Below, one piece after another: positions 24,614 to 33,724 of a DNA stretch of 64,000 bases. Source of the stretch: Amorphoplanes digitatis. Its GTDB lineage: Bacteria > Actinomycetota > Actinomycetes > Mycobacteriales > Micromonosporaceae. Position numbers and translations under genes: made by a program. The notes under the pieces are model-generated. The model did not search any database and had not been told where the DNA came from. It saw only the letters and a list, made by a program, of their open reading frames with translations. The stretch lies in contig NZ_JACHNH010000001.1 in the NCBI RefSeq assembly GCF_014205335.1, positions 8,764,001 through 8,828,000 on the forward strand, written 5' to 3'. Within the stretch, counting starts at the first letter, position 1. Every line of letters starts with the position of its first letter.

Positions 24614-27073
24614 TCACCCGCCCCCCTCGATCTGCCGGGTCACCTCCGCGCCGAGCAGTTCCCGCTCGCCGGCCATCAGCGTGATCCCGCCCGTCCGGCA
24701 GAGCTCACCGAGCCGCCGCACCGCCTGCTGCCGGCGATCCGGATCCGGGGTGCTCAGCACCAGTCCGACAAGCGCCTCGACCGTGTCCCGCGGATCGTGT
24801 CGGCCGTCGTATGCCCCCGCGGCCGCCGCGAAACACTCCGCCGCCCGCATCTGGTCGCCGCGCCGCAGCGCGATCGCCGCCTCGACGATCGCGGCCGGCC
24901 CGTCTGCGGGATCCGTGTTCTCCGCCGGGCGCAGCTCGGCCAGCACCGCGGCCGCCTCGTCGACCCGGCCGCCGCCGGCCAGGGCCAGCCCGACCGTGGC
25001 GAGCACCCGGCGCCGGTGTCCCGGGTCGCCGACGTCCTCCAGCTCGGCGATCGCGTCCCGGCCCAGCCGCGCCGCCTCGTCGAACCGCCCGTCGAGCCGT
25101 TCCACCTCGGCGAGGTTCGCCGCCGCCACGGCCCGCAGCCGGTGCTCGCCGCAGCGGCTGGCCAGCCGGTCGACCTCGGCGAGCCGGTCACGCGCCGCGG
25201 CCAGGTCACCCTCGCGGATCTCGTGCCAGGTCAGGTTGTTCTCCGCCACCGCCATGTCGCGGACCCGGCCACTGCCGCGAGCCAGCGTGAGCGCCTCCGT
25301 GCCGTGCCGCCGGGCCTGGTCGTAGCCGCGGGTCGTCATCCACAGCGCGGCGAGCTGGGTGTGGGCGGTGAGCTGGCCCGGCACGTCATCGAGGGCCGAG
25401 AACTCGGCGAGGGCCGCCTCCGCGGAGCCGATCTCCTCGGCACCCGACCCGTGTTCGAGCGCCAGCTGGGCCAGCCCGACCTTCGCCCAGGCCCGTACCG
25501 CCGGGTCGGCGTCGGCCGTGCGCGGGTCGGCCAGTAGCCGCCGCAGCCACTGCCGCCCGGTGACGTCCCGGCCGCGGAACCGCCACCATCGCGGCAGCGC
25601 GGCCGCGATGCGCAGGGCGGTGTGTGGTTGCTCCTGGGCCGCGAAGGTGAGCGCGGCGCCCAGATCGCCGGCGACGTCGTCGAGCCGGGCGGCCGCCTCG
25701 GCCAGCCGGGCGCCGTTCAGCTCCGGCGCGGTCCCCTGCGCCAGGTCGGCCATGACCTCGGCGTGCCGGCGACGGGCGGCGTGCAGGTCGCCACCGGCGG
25801 CGGCGCGTTCGAGCGCGTAGTCGCGCACGACGTCCAGCAGGCGGAACCGGAGCGCGCGGGCGCCGCGGGCGCTGAGCAGGCCGAGCTCCAGCAGCCGGTC
25901 CAGCAGATGCACCGCGTCCTTGGACCGGCCGTCCTCGATGACCGCCTCGGCCAGGTCCAGCGACCAGCGGTTCCGGAAGGTGGCGAGCCGGTGCAGGTCG
26001 CGCTGCTCGTCGGCCGGGAGCAGGCGGTAGCTGGCCGCGACCGCGTCACGCACCGAGACGACGCCGCCCTCGGCGGGAGGCCCGGACAGATCGAGGACGC
26101 GGTCGCCGTACCGGTCGAGGATCTCGGCGACGGTGAGCACCCGGCCGCGGGCGGCGGCCAGTTCGAGCGCGATCGGAAGGCCGCCGAGCCGCCGGACCAG
26201 CGCGGACAGCGGCGCCACCTCGTCGGGCTCGACCGGCGCGCCGCGCACCCGGGCCAGCCGGTCGAGGAAGAGCGCCACGGCCGGATAACCGGCCACATCG
26301 GCCAGACCCGGTCCCGCGTCGCAGGGCGGCGCGACCAGCGGGGCTACCGGCCAGACCCGCTCGGTGGGCAGGCCGATCGGGTGCCGGCCGGTGGCCAGGA
26401 AGCGCAGCGTGGGGTGCTGGCGGAGCAGCCGGCTCAGCGCCTCGGCCACCGCCTCCGACGCGCGTTCGACGGCGTCGACCAGCAGCAACGCGGAGCGGCC
26501 GGCGAAGCGCGGCACCAGGTCGTCCGGCCGGCCGACGCCGAACACGGCCGCGACGCCGCCCAGCACCTCGCCGGCGGTCGAGCCGTCGGTGACGACGATC
26601 CCGGCCACGCCGCCCGGGTGCGCCGGCGCGACCCGGTGCGCGAGCGTCAGCGCCAGGCTGGTCTTGCCGACGCCGGCCAGGCCGACGAGGGTGATGCCGC
26701 GCGGGCCGTCGTCCTGCGGCCGCGAGAGCCGGGCGAGCAGCTCGACCACGTCGCCGTCGCGGCCGATCAGGTCGGCGGCCGGCGGCAGGCGCACGAATCG
26801 GGGCGCCGCGGCGGCCTCGGACTGCTGACCACGCGCGGCGGTGAGAAACGCCAGCCGGTCCGCCCCGGCGAGGCCGAGCGCGGCGGCCAGCAGCTCCACC
26901 GTGGTGCGCTGCGGCCGGGACGCGCGACCGCGCTCGAGGTCGCGGACCGTGCGGACGCCGATCCCGGCCCGGGCGGCCAGCTCGTCCTGGGTGAGTTTCG
27001 CCCGCTGCCGGTATCCGCGCAGCACGGCGTCGAATCCCGGACCGACCTGGCCCGCCCCGTGCTCGGACGTCAT
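24614..27073 (-). CDS. XRE-NB-ARC-TPR regulator (STAND ATPase)
   Basis: 819 residues from the ATG at 27073. Domains in order: XRE helix-turn-helix (about 15-70, LTQDELAARAGIGVRTVRDL), NB-ARC ATPase with Walker A GLAGVGKTS (131-139), Walker B LLLVD ending at Asp200 and the TGRHPIG sensor region, then TPR-like helical repeats to the C-terminus. Such STAND proteins are either transcriptional regulators of the AfsR/GutR kind or stress/defence sensors. No effector domain and no defence neighbours are visible, so a regulator is more likely. A longer upstream start (27112) is possible. Confidence 0.88.
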   Translation of the reverse strand: MTSEHGAGQVGPGFDAVLRGYRQRAKLTQDELAARAGIGVRTVRDLERGRASRPQRTTVELLAAALGLAGADRLAFLTAARGQQSEAAAAPRFVRLPPAADLIGRDGDVVELLARLSRPQDDGPRGITLVGLAGVGKTSLALTLAHRVAPAHPGGVAGIVVTDGSTAGEVLGGVAAVFGVGRPDDLVPRFAGRSALLLVDAVERASEAVAEALSRLLRQHPTLRFLATGRHPIGLPTERVWPVAPLVAPPCDAGPGLADVAGYPAVALFLDRLARVRGAPVEPDEVAPLSALVRRLGGLPIALELAAARGRVLTVAEILDRYGDRVLDLSGPPAEGGVVSVRDAVAASYRLLPADEQRDLHRLATFRNRWSLDLAEAVIEDGRSKDAVHLLDRLLELGLLSARGARALRFRLLDVVRDYALERAAAGGDLHAARRRHAEVMADLAQGTAPELNGARLAEAAARLDDVAGDLGAALTFAAQEQPHTALRIAAALPRWWRFRGRDVTGRQWLRRLLADPRTADADPAVRAWAKVGLAQLALEHGSGAEEIGSAEAALAEFSALDDVPGQLTAHTQLAALWMTTRGYDQARRHGTEALTLARGSGRVRDMAVAENNLTWHEIREGDLAAARDRLAEVDRLASRCGEHRLRAVAAANLAEVERLDGRFDEAARLGRDAIAELEDVGDPGHRRRVLATVGLALAGGGRVDEAAAVLAELRPAENTDPADGPAAIVEAAIALRRGDQMRAAECFAAAAGAYDGRHDPRDTVEALVGLVLSTPDPDRRQQAVRRLGELCRTGGITLMAGERELLGAEVTRQIEGGG

Positions 27074-27187
27074 GCCTTCGAACCTAGGCACCCGTGTCGA
27101 TGGATGCCGCACTCAGCCGGCCATTTGTCGAGTAACCGACGGTTACGCCGTCGGATTTGCCGCAGAAACCAACCGAGCGTCCAAGAT

Positions 27188-28345
27188 CTACAGTCCGAGG
27201 CCGCGCGCGATGATCATCCGCTGCACCTCGGAGGTGCCCTCACCAATCTCGAGGATCTTGGCGTCCCGGTAGAACCGGCCGACGGCGGACTCGTTCATGA
27301 AGCCGTATCCGCCGTGCACCTGGGTCGCGTAGCGGGCGTTGTCCATGGCGGCCTCGCTCGAGTAGAGCTTGGCCAGCGCCGCCTGGTGCTTGAAGTCGCG
27401 GCCCGCGAGCATCCGCGCCGCGGCGTCGTAGTACGCGACCCGCGCGGTGTGCGCCCGCATCTCCATGTCCGCGATCATGAACTGGACGGCCTGGTAGTTG
27501 CCGATCGGCTGACCGAACGCCTGGCGCTCCTTGGCGTACTTGACCGACTCGTCGACGCAGCCCTGCGCCAGGCCGACCGAGAGCGCGGCGATGGCGATCC
27601 GGCCCTCGTCGAGGATCCGCAGGAACTGGGCGAAGCCCCGGCCACGCTCGCCGAGCAGGTTGGCGGCCGGCACCCGGACGTCGTCGAAGGAGAGCTCATG
27701 GGTGTCCGACGCGCACCAGCCGACCTTCGAGTAGCCCGGCGCCACCGTGAAGCCCGGGGTACCCGACGGCACGATGATCGTGGAGAGTTCCTTGCTGCCG
27801 TCCGGCCTCGTGCCGGTCGCCGCCATCACCGTGACCAGGCAGGTGATGTCCGTGCCGGAGTTGGTGATGAACGCCTTCGAGCCGTTGATCACCCACTCGT
27901 TCGTCCGCTCGTCGAGGACCGCCCGGGTGGTGGTCGCGCCGGCGTCGGAGCCCGTGCCTGGCTCGGTGAGCCCGAACGCCGCGAGCGCCTCGCCGCTGGT
28001 CAGCCTGGGTAGCCAGGTGGCCTTCTGCTCCGGCGTACCGAATCGGTAGATCGGCATCGCACCCAGCGAGACGCCGGCCTCCAGGGTGATGGCCACGCTG
28101 CTGTCGACCCGGGCCAGCTCCTCGAGAGCCAGGCAGAGGGTGAAGTAGTCGCCACCCATCCCGCCGTGCTCCTCGGCGAACGGGAGCCCGAACAGGCCCA
28201 TCTTGCCCATCTGCCGAATCAGGTCGTACGGGAAGGTCTTGCGCTCGTAATGCTCGCCGATGACCGGCGCGACCTGCTCGCGGGCGAACTCGCGCACGCT
28301 GGCGACGAGTGCCTCCTGCTCCTCACTGAGCCGGAAGTCGACCAT
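27188..28345 (-). CDS. acdH: Acyl-CoA dehydrogenase (AcdH/isovaleryl-CoA type)
   Basis: FAD flavoprotein that oxidises short branched acyl-CoA to the enoyl-CoA and feeds electrons to ETF. 385 residues, the normal family length. Visible motifs are AFGLTEPGTGSDAG, WCASDTHELSFDDVRVP, QVHGGYGFMNE and the catalytic Glu in EIGEGTSEVQR. It lies 28 bp after the carboxyltransferase gene in the same direction and so is probably co-transcribed. With HMG-CoA lyase and carboxylase genes nearby, isovaleryl-CoA or isobutyryl-CoA is the likely substrate. S. coelicolor has a similar acdH cluster. Confidence 0.93.
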   Translation of the reverse strand: MVDFRLSEEQEALVASVREFAREQVAPVIGEHYERKTFPYDLIRQMGKMGLFGLPFAEEHGGMGGDYFTLCLALEELARVDSSVAITLEAGVSLGAMPIYRFGTPEQKATWLPRLTSGEALAAFGLTEPGTGSDAGATTTRAVLDERTNEWVINGSKAFITNSGTDITCLVTVMAATGTRPDGSKELSTIIVPSGTPGFTVAPGYSKVGWCASDTHELSFDDVRVPAANLLGERGRGFAQFLRILDEGRIAIAALSVGLAQGCVDESVKYAKERQAFGQPIGNYQAVQFMIADMEMRAHTARVAYYDAAARMLAGRDFKHQAALAKLYSSEAAMDNARYATQVHGGYGFMNESAVGRFYRDAKILEIGEGTSEVQRMIIARGLGL

Positions 28346-28373
28346 GACGTGTCCTTTCTGGACCAGAGACCTG

Positions 28374-29900
28374 CTAGACCGGGGTGACGCCGTGCCGGCG
28401 CCGGGAGAAGCCGCGGTCCTTGCCGCGGGCGGCGGCGAAGCGGCTGATGAGCTCGCCCCGCAGGTCGGCGGGCTCGACGATGGTGTCGATCACCAGCTCA
28501 CCGGCCAGTCGCATGATGTCGATATCGCGCTCGTACTCCGCGCGGCGCTCGGCCACGAAGGCCTCCCGCTCGTCCGCGGGCAGAGCCGCGATCTTGTTGG
28601 CGTAGACCGCGTTTACGGCCGCCTCGGCGCCCATCACCGCGATCTTGGCGGTGGGCAGGGCGATGGTCGCCTCCGGGTCGAAGCCGGGGCCGGCCATCGC
28701 GTACAGGCCCGCGCCGTAGGCCTTGCGGACCACGACGCAGATCTTCGGAACGGTTGCCTCGGAGATCGCACTGATCATCTTGGCGCCGTGCCGGATGATG
28801 CCCTGCTTCTCGACCGCGCTGCCGACCATGAAGCCGGGCACGTCGGAGAGGAAGATCAGTGGCACGTTGAAGGCGTCGCAGAGCTGGACGAACCGGCTCG
28901 CCTTGTCGGCCGAGTCGACGAAGAGCACGCCGCCCTTGAACATCGAGTTGTTGCCCACCACGCCGACGACCTCGCCGTTGAGCCGGGCGAAGCCCACCGT
29001 CAGCTCCCGGGCCCAGAGCGCGTGGATCTCGAAGAACGAGCCCTCGTCGACGATGCCCTTCACGTAGCGGCGCATGTCGAAGGCCTGCCGCTCGCTCACC
29101 GGCACCAGGGCGGAGAGATCCACCTTTGCCGGTTCGGCCGCGGCCGCGGCCGGCGGCTGCTCTGCGTAGTTCGACGGCAGATAGGACAGGTACGAGCGGA
29201 CCACCTCGAGCGCGTCCCGCTCGGTCTTGCAGAGGAAGTGCCCGACGCCGGACTCCGCGCAGTGCACCCGCGCGCCGCCCATCGCCTCGAGCGTCGTCTT
29301 CTCCCCGGTGACCATCTCGACCATCCGGTCGGAGCCGAGGTACATGCTCGCGTTGCCCTCGACCATCGCGACCACGTCGCAGAACGCCGGAATGTAGGCT
29401 CCGCCCGCGGCCGACGGGCCGAACAGGGCGCAGACCTGCGGAATCGAGCCGGAGGCGCGGACCTGGGTGTGGAAGATCTTCCCGGCGCCGCGCGGGCCCG
29501 GGAACAGGTCGACCTGGTCGGTGATCCGGGCGCCCGCGGAATCGACGAGATAGACCATGGGTACGCCGGTCGCGTACGCCCGCTCGATGATCCTGATGAT
29601 CTTCTCGACCGTGCGGGCGCCCCAGGAGCCCGCCTTGACGGTCGAGTCGTTGGCCATGATGCACACGGCACGCCCGTCGATCCGGGCGTTGCCCGTGATC
29701 ACGCCGTCGGCCGGCAGGCCCTCGGCCAGGCTGTTGGCGTAGAGCCCGTCCTCGACGAAGGAGCCCTCGTCGACGAGCAGCGCGATCCGCTCACGGGCGA
29801 AGAGTTTGCCCTTCGCGGCATTCGCGGCGTGGTAGCGATCGGCACCGCCGGCCATCGCCCGCTTGCGTGCCTGCGCTAGCGCCTCTGAGTCGAATGCCAC
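28374..29900 (-). CDS. accD: Acyl-CoA carboxylase carboxyltransferase subunit (methylcrotonyl-CoA type)
   Basis: Biotin-dependent carboxyltransferase that moves CO2 from carboxybiotin to an acyl-CoA. 508 residues from the GTG at 29900, which has GGGGG about 5 bp upstream; a longer frame to 29945 is not needed. Motifs: MANDSTVKAGSWGA, FGPSAAGGAYIPAF and VVGVVGNNSMFKGGVLFVDS give the two oxyanion-forming crotonase-like halves. The neighbouring acyl-CoA dehydrogenase and HMG-CoA lyase suggest 3-methylcrotonyl-CoA carboxylase of leucine breakdown. A candidate TetR operator lies 20 bp upstream. Confidence 0.92.
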   Translation of the reverse strand: MAFDSEALAQARKRAMAGGADRYHAANAAKGKLFARERIALLVDEGSFVEDGLYANSLAEGLPADGVITGNARIDGRAVCIMANDSTVKAGSWGARTVEKIIRIIERAYATGVPMVYLVDSAGARITDQVDLFPGPRGAGKIFHTQVRASGSIPQVCALFGPSAAGGAYIPAFCDVVAMVEGNASMYLGSDRMVEMVTGEKTTLEAMGGARVHCAESGVGHFLCKTERDALEVVRSYLSYLPSNYAEQPPAAAAAEPAKVDLSALVPVSERQAFDMRRYVKGIVDEGSFFEIHALWARELTVGFARLNGEVVGVVGNNSMFKGGVLFVDSADKASRFVQLCDAFNVPLIFLSDVPGFMVGSAVEKQGIIRHGAKMISAISEATVPKICVVVRKAYGAGLYAMAGPGFDPEATIALPTAKIAVMGAEAAVNAVYANKIAALPADEREAFVAERRAEYERDIDIMRLAGELVIDTIVEPADLRGELISRFAAARGKDRGFSRRRHGVTPV

Positions 29901-29920
29901 CTGGCCCCCTTCGTGCTTCC

Positions 29921-29937
29921 CTGAACGATCGTTAGGG
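29921..29937 (-). promoter_or_regulatory. Candidate TetR operator upstream of accD
   Basis: CTGAACG-AT-CGTTAGGG contains the palindrome AACGATCGTT. It matches 14 of 17 positions of the palindrome upstream of the TetR gene (35893-35909, reverse strand). It sits 21-37 bp before the start codon, where a repressor would block RNA polymerase. Confidence 0.6.
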
Positions 29938-30069
29938 TAGCGCATTCCGGTGGCTGAGACCAGAGACGCCGAACGGGAGCCCCCGCTCTCGCGAGGACTC
30001 CCGTCCGTCTGGTGCTACCGGCGCTGTGGAGGAGCGCCGGCTTACTGCCCGACGCCCGGTGGCGTCGCT

Positions 30070-30098
30070 CGGGTCACGCCCGGGACCGGCGTGACCCG
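30070..30098 (-). terminator. Hairpin after the chaplin-like gene
   Basis: Perfect 11-bp arms (30070-30080 and 30088-30098, CGGGTCACGCC/GGCGTGACCCG) with a 7-nt loop, 17 bp past the stop. A weaker inverted repeat (acgggag/ctcccgt) lies near 29970-30004. Confidence 0.7.
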
Positions 30099-30115
30099 GG
30101 CCTCTGCGAACCAGC

Positions 30116-31285
30116 TCAGTTGTTGAGCGTGTCCATGACGTTCAGGCCAGCGACGTTCAGGCCACCCGCGTTGCTCAGGCTCTGGGTGAGGCCGTCGATG
30201 CCCTCGATGCCACTCGACTCTCCGACCATGGCCTTCTTGGCGCCCTTGCGGCCCTGGTCGCCGTAGCGGTCGTCGTTGTCGCCCGCGTACTGGTCGTCGT
30301 TGTCGCCGGCGTTGTCCGGACGGGTGGCCGGACGGGCCGGACGAGCCGGACGAGCCGGGCGGTTGCCCTTGCAGCCCTTGACGACCGTGACGCTGCTGAC
30401 GCAGCCGGTGGTGCCGATGTTGTTGGCGCAGGAGCCAGCGGCGTTGGTCGCGCCGAGCAGCGCGAACGAGTTGCCGCAGATGTTGACCGGGACGTTGATC
30501 GGCGCCGCGATCTGGGTGCCGTTACCGATGCCGAAGTTGCCGGCCGTGCTCTGGGTGAGCACGTCGGGGATGCCCGACTCGGTCTTGGCGGCGGACCGGG
30601 CGTGGCCCGCCGACTTCTTCTCGGTCACGCTGGCCGACTCGATGTTGTTCACGCAGGAGGCCTGCGCCTGGGTCAGCGCCAGGACGGCGAGCGAGTTGCC
30701 GCACATGTTCACCGGGATGTTGACCGGGGTGTAGAACTGCGTGCCGTTCAGGAACCCGACGTTGCCGGTGCTGCTCTGCCCGACCAGCCTGCCGCCGCCC
30801 CGGCAGGGACGGCCGCCGCCGGCGCCGCACTCTTCCCGGCCGCTCTCGATGCGGTTGACACCGGTGCCGGCCGCGCTGGTGATGCCCAGGAACGAGACGC
30901 CGTTGCCGACCATGTTCACCGGCAGCGAGACCGGCATGTACACCTGGGTCCCGTTGCCGATCCCGAAGTTGCCCTGCGAGACCTGCCCGACCTGGTCACC
31001 GCCGCGGACGATGACCCGGCGGCGCGGGCCGCCCTCGGTCTTGCCGGACTCGATGAAGTTGCCGCTCTGCGCCGTCGCGGTGCCGAAGCCCAGGACGGAG
31101 TCGGAGTTGCCGGTCAGGTTCACCGGGACGGAGACCGGTGCGATCACCTGGGTGCCGTTGAGCACCCCGATGTTGGCGCCGGAGCTCTGGGAGTTGACAT
31201 CGGCGTGGGCGACGCCCGGGGCGAACAGGAGCGCACCCGCGGCGAGGGCACCGACGTTCAGAGTCTTACGAACCCAAGTCTTCAT
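30116..31285 (-). CDS. Chaplin-like secreted protein with four repeats
   Basis: 389 residues. A signal peptide (about 1-28, cleavage after AHA) leads into four chaplin-like units at about 34-70, 103-140, 172-211 and 247-286. Each contains NGTQ...P(V/I)xxPVNxxGN(S/G) and a hydrophobic run, the beta-hairpin pattern of amyloid-forming chaplins. Units 3 and 4 have the Cys pair (195/211, 270/286); units 1 and 2 lack it. A RPARPARPARPA stretch, DNDD repeats and an Asn-rich tail follow, with no sorting signal. Chaplins coat aerial hyphae and spores in Streptomyces. Here a surface-coat role is inferred. It has its own terminator and sits between accD and the acyl-CoA genes. Confidence 0.82.
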   Translation of the reverse strand: MKTWVRKTLNVGALAAGALLFAPGVAHADVNSQSSGANIGVLNGTQVIAPVSVPVNLTGNSDSVLGFGTATAQSGNFIESGKTEGGPRRRVIVRGGDQVGQVSQGNFGIGNGTQVYMPVSLPVNMVGNGVSFLGITSAAGTGVNRIESGREECGAGGGRPCRGGGRLVGQSSTGNVGFLNGTQFYTPVNIPVNMCGNSLAVLALTQAQASCVNNIESASVTEKKSAGHARSAAKTESGIPDVLTQSTAGNFGIGNGTQIAAPINVPVNICGNSFALLGATNAAGSCANNIGTTGCVSSVTVVKGCKGNRPARPARPARPATRPDNAGDNDDQYAGDNDDRYGDQGRKGAKKAMVGESSGIEGIDGLTQSLSNAGGLNVAGLNVMDTLNN

Positions 31286-31571
31286 GGAAAGAAGATGCCT
31301 TTCAGAATTGTCAGAGAATGGTGAGACGCGTATTCAATTGATCGGTGCTTTCGGGCGCAGCGGTGCCCTGGCGTTATTTCGACTGCCCTGACCCCGCTTG
31401 TCGACATGCGCCCTGGATTTACTGGCGCCTTCGGTGCGGTGAAAGTGATGACCCTGGGCCCAGAGGTGATTCGCCGCCTGTTCGCAGGCGGGTGAGGAAT
31501 CGGGCCCGTGGTGCGGGCGCACGGATCCGCTGATGATCAGTGGATCTGCTACGCGCCGGCCGGTGTCAGCA

Positions 31572-32660
31572 CTAGTCAGGTGAGACGGTCGGTGCCTCGG
31601 CGTCATGCCGCCGGACCTCGACATCTGTCGCGATCGTCAGCCGGCGGCGAGCCACCGTGCTGTCCGCGACCTTGGCCGGAAGGAAGGCCGCTGAGCCACC
31701 ATCCGTCGCAGATCCCGGCCCGGAGGCCGGAACGCCATTCGCTGCCCCGAGGTTTCCCCGCAAAGGTGCGGGTGCGTCACCGCCGGGTGTGTCGCTGACC
31801 ATCTTCGGCTCGGCCACCGTGACGGCGGCCTGGTGCCGATCGGCAGCAATCTCGTGCTGCCGGGTGACGGTCGTTCCCACCGTGCTCCGCCGGTCGAGCG
31901 CAGGCTCAACCACCGGAGCCTCCTCGCCCGTGACAGCCGCTCCGCCGAACTCATCGGCGACGACCTCGTCGACGCCGATCCGGTCTGCACCGGAACGGTC
32001 GGCATCCGCCTCGGGTGCGTCGTGCTCCGAACCGGAGACGACGACTCGGTGCGCGGAGTGCTTCACCGGCACCGCCGTGGCCGCCACGTCGTTCAGGAGG
32101 CGGCCCTGCGGCAGATCGGTGATCGGGACGAGATTGCGGGTGTCCACCGCTTCGCCGGCAAGGCGAATTGGGCTGGTCAACCCCCTGACGACGCCGTTGA
32201 CCCCGCCGTGGGCGGCATCCGCGTCGGTCCTGCTCCTAGTGGTCCCGTTCAGCGTTCCTGCAACCCTGTTGGGCAGCGGTACCGCGGAGACGAGACCTCG
32301 GCGGTCGGATTCCAGCGGCTTGGTGGCCGCCTTGAGGATCCGATTGACCACCGGCTCGTGGCGGTCGCCGCCGTGCACCGCCGTACCGATGATCGACGAG
32401 TCGAGGGTGAGTCCCCCGTCCGTCGAACCATGGTCCGCAGCGTGCGCGGCAGCACCGGTGAGCAGCCAGGCCGCGCCGGCAAGACCGCCGACGACAAGTG
32501 CCCGCAGGGCCCACCGGGAACCGGTGCGTCCTGCGCGGTGCCCGCTGCGCCGCTCCGCCCCCTGGCTCTGGGGCGGCATGGGCGCGGCGACACCGGTGGA
32601 CGGAACTGACGAGAGCGGGAACGCCGTGCGCGCATCGCGCTCGACCTCCGGCCCTGTCAT
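31572..32660 (-). CDS. Secreted hypothetical protein next to the chaplin-like gene
   Basis: About 362 residues from the ATG at 32660 (a GTG at 32771 would add 37 and lacks a ribosome site). A ~48-residue charged leader, including a basic stretch (RRSGHRAGRTGSRWALRA), precedes a hydrophobic segment (LVVGGLAGAAWLLTG) ending AAAHA-A, a probable signal peptidase site. The rest is Asp/Val/Ala-rich, of low complexity, with many His and Arg and no motif. Same strand as the chaplin-like gene, 286 bp apart; the spacer holds no gene. It may be a partner coat or surface protein, but this is only context. Confidence 0.65.
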   Translation of the reverse strand: MTGPEVERDARTAFPLSSVPSTGVAAPMPPQSQGAERRSGHRAGRTGSRWALRALVVGGLAGAAWLLTGAAAHAADHGSTDGGLTLDSSIIGTAVHGGDRHEPVVNRILKAATKPLESDRRGLVSAVPLPNRVAGTLNGTTRSRTDADAAHGGVNGVVRGLTSPIRLAGEAVDTRNLVPITDLPQGRLLNDVAATAVPVKHSAHRVVVSGSEHDAPEADADRSGADRIGVDEVVADEFGGAAVTGEEAPVVEPALDRRSTVGTTVTRQHEIAADRHQAAVTVAEPKMVSDTPGGDAPAPLRGNLGAANGVPASGPGSATDGGSAAFLPAKVADSTVARRRLTIATDVEVRRHDAEAPTVSPD

Positions 32661-32790
32661 TTGGTCCCGCCCCTCGTCGTCGACTTCAGACCGGCGACCG
32701 AATACCTCTCGAAAGAACGAGGCGATATCGGCCGCTCGGTATTGGTAACGAAGCGGCACAGCCGGAGTCACGCAAACAATCGGGAAAAAT

Positions 32791-32819
32791 GATCGCTTCG
32801 CGGGAACACCGAAACGATC
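32791..32819 (-). terminator. Hairpin after the HMG-CoA lyase gene
   Basis: Arms gatcgcttcg (32791-32800) and cgaaacgatc (32810-32819) pair with one mismatch, 17 bp past the lyase stop. It would separate the lyase from the secreted-protein gene. Confidence 0.5.
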
Positions 32820-32836
32820 GGGAAAGCGGAGGTGAA

Positions 32837-33718
32837 TCAGACCAATCGGGCACGGGGTCCGGCGCGGAGAACACCCGAGGGCAGAGTGCGGCCGAGCAGC
32901 CCCTCGGCGAGCTCCGCCACCCGGATGAGTTCTTCCAGGTCAATTCCCGTGTCGATGCCCATGTCCTCGAGCATGTGCACGACCTCCTCGGTCGCGATAT
33001 TGCCCGAGGCGCCCGGCGCGTACGGACAGCCGCCGATGCCACCGACGCTCGCGTCGAACTCGGTGATGCCCAGGTCCAGGGCGGTCAGGACGTTCGCCAG
33101 CCCCGTACCCCTGGTGTTGTGGAAGTGCAGCAGGTCCGGGCGTACCTCCGAGAGCAGGTCACGGACCCGGCGCGGCGTCGCCATGCCGGTCGTGTCGCCG
33201 AACGCGATGCGGTCCGCGCCGTCGGCGCGGACCCGCTCCACAATGGAAGCCACCCGTTTGGGGTCGATGTCACCCTCGAAGGGGCACCCGAAGCTGGTCG
33301 CCACGATCACCTCGAGCTTGGCGCCGGCCTCGTGGATCAGCGGAATCAGGCCCGTGATGTCGTCGAGCGACTCCTCGGTCGAGCGATTGAGGTTTCGGCG
33401 GTTGTGTGTGTCGCTGGCCGACACCACCACCTCGATCTCCTTGAAGCCCGCCCGGATCGCGCGCTCGGCGCCGCGGGTGTTGGGGATCAGCGCCGAGTAA
33501 CGGACGTCCGGATTGTGCCAGGAACGCGCCCAGACCTCGTCCGCGTCGGCCATCTGCGGAATCGCCCTCGGGTGCACGAACGAGACCGCCTCGATCCGCC
33601 GCACCCCGGTGCGGGAGAGGGCGTCGATCAGCCGGACCTTGTTGTCGGTCGGAATCGGCTCCTCGTTCTGGAGTCCGTCGCGAGGGGCCACCTCGCGGAT
33701 CGAGACGGTGTTCGTCAT
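32837..33718 (-). CDS. mvaB: Hydroxymethylglutaryl-CoA lyase
   Basis: Cleaves HMG-CoA to acetoacetate and acetyl-CoA, the last step of leucine catabolism. 293 residues, TIM-barrel of the DRE family: VAPRDGLQNE near the N-terminus holds the metal/catalytic Arg-Asp, SASDTHN and FHNTRGTGLAN hold metal-binding His, and GGIGGCPYAPGASGN holds the catalytic Cys loop. It starts 6 bp after the biotin carboxylase stop and so forms an operon with it. It fixes the pathway of the neighbouring carboxylase genes. Confidence 0.95.
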   Translation of the reverse strand: MTNTVSIREVAPRDGLQNEEPIPTDNKVRLIDALSRTGVRRIEAVSFVHPRAIPQMADADEVWARSWHNPDVRYSALIPNTRGAERAIRAGFKEIEVVVSASDTHNRRNLNRSTEESLDDITGLIPLIHEAGAKLEVIVATSFGCPFEGDIDPKRVASIVERVRADGADRIAFGDTTGMATPRRVRDLLSEVRPDLLHFHNTRGTGLANVLTALDLGITEFDASVGGIGGCPYAPGASGNIATEEVVHMLEDMGIDTGIDLEELIRVAELAEGLLGRTLPSGVLRAGPRARLV

Positions 33719-33724
33719 GTCAGA

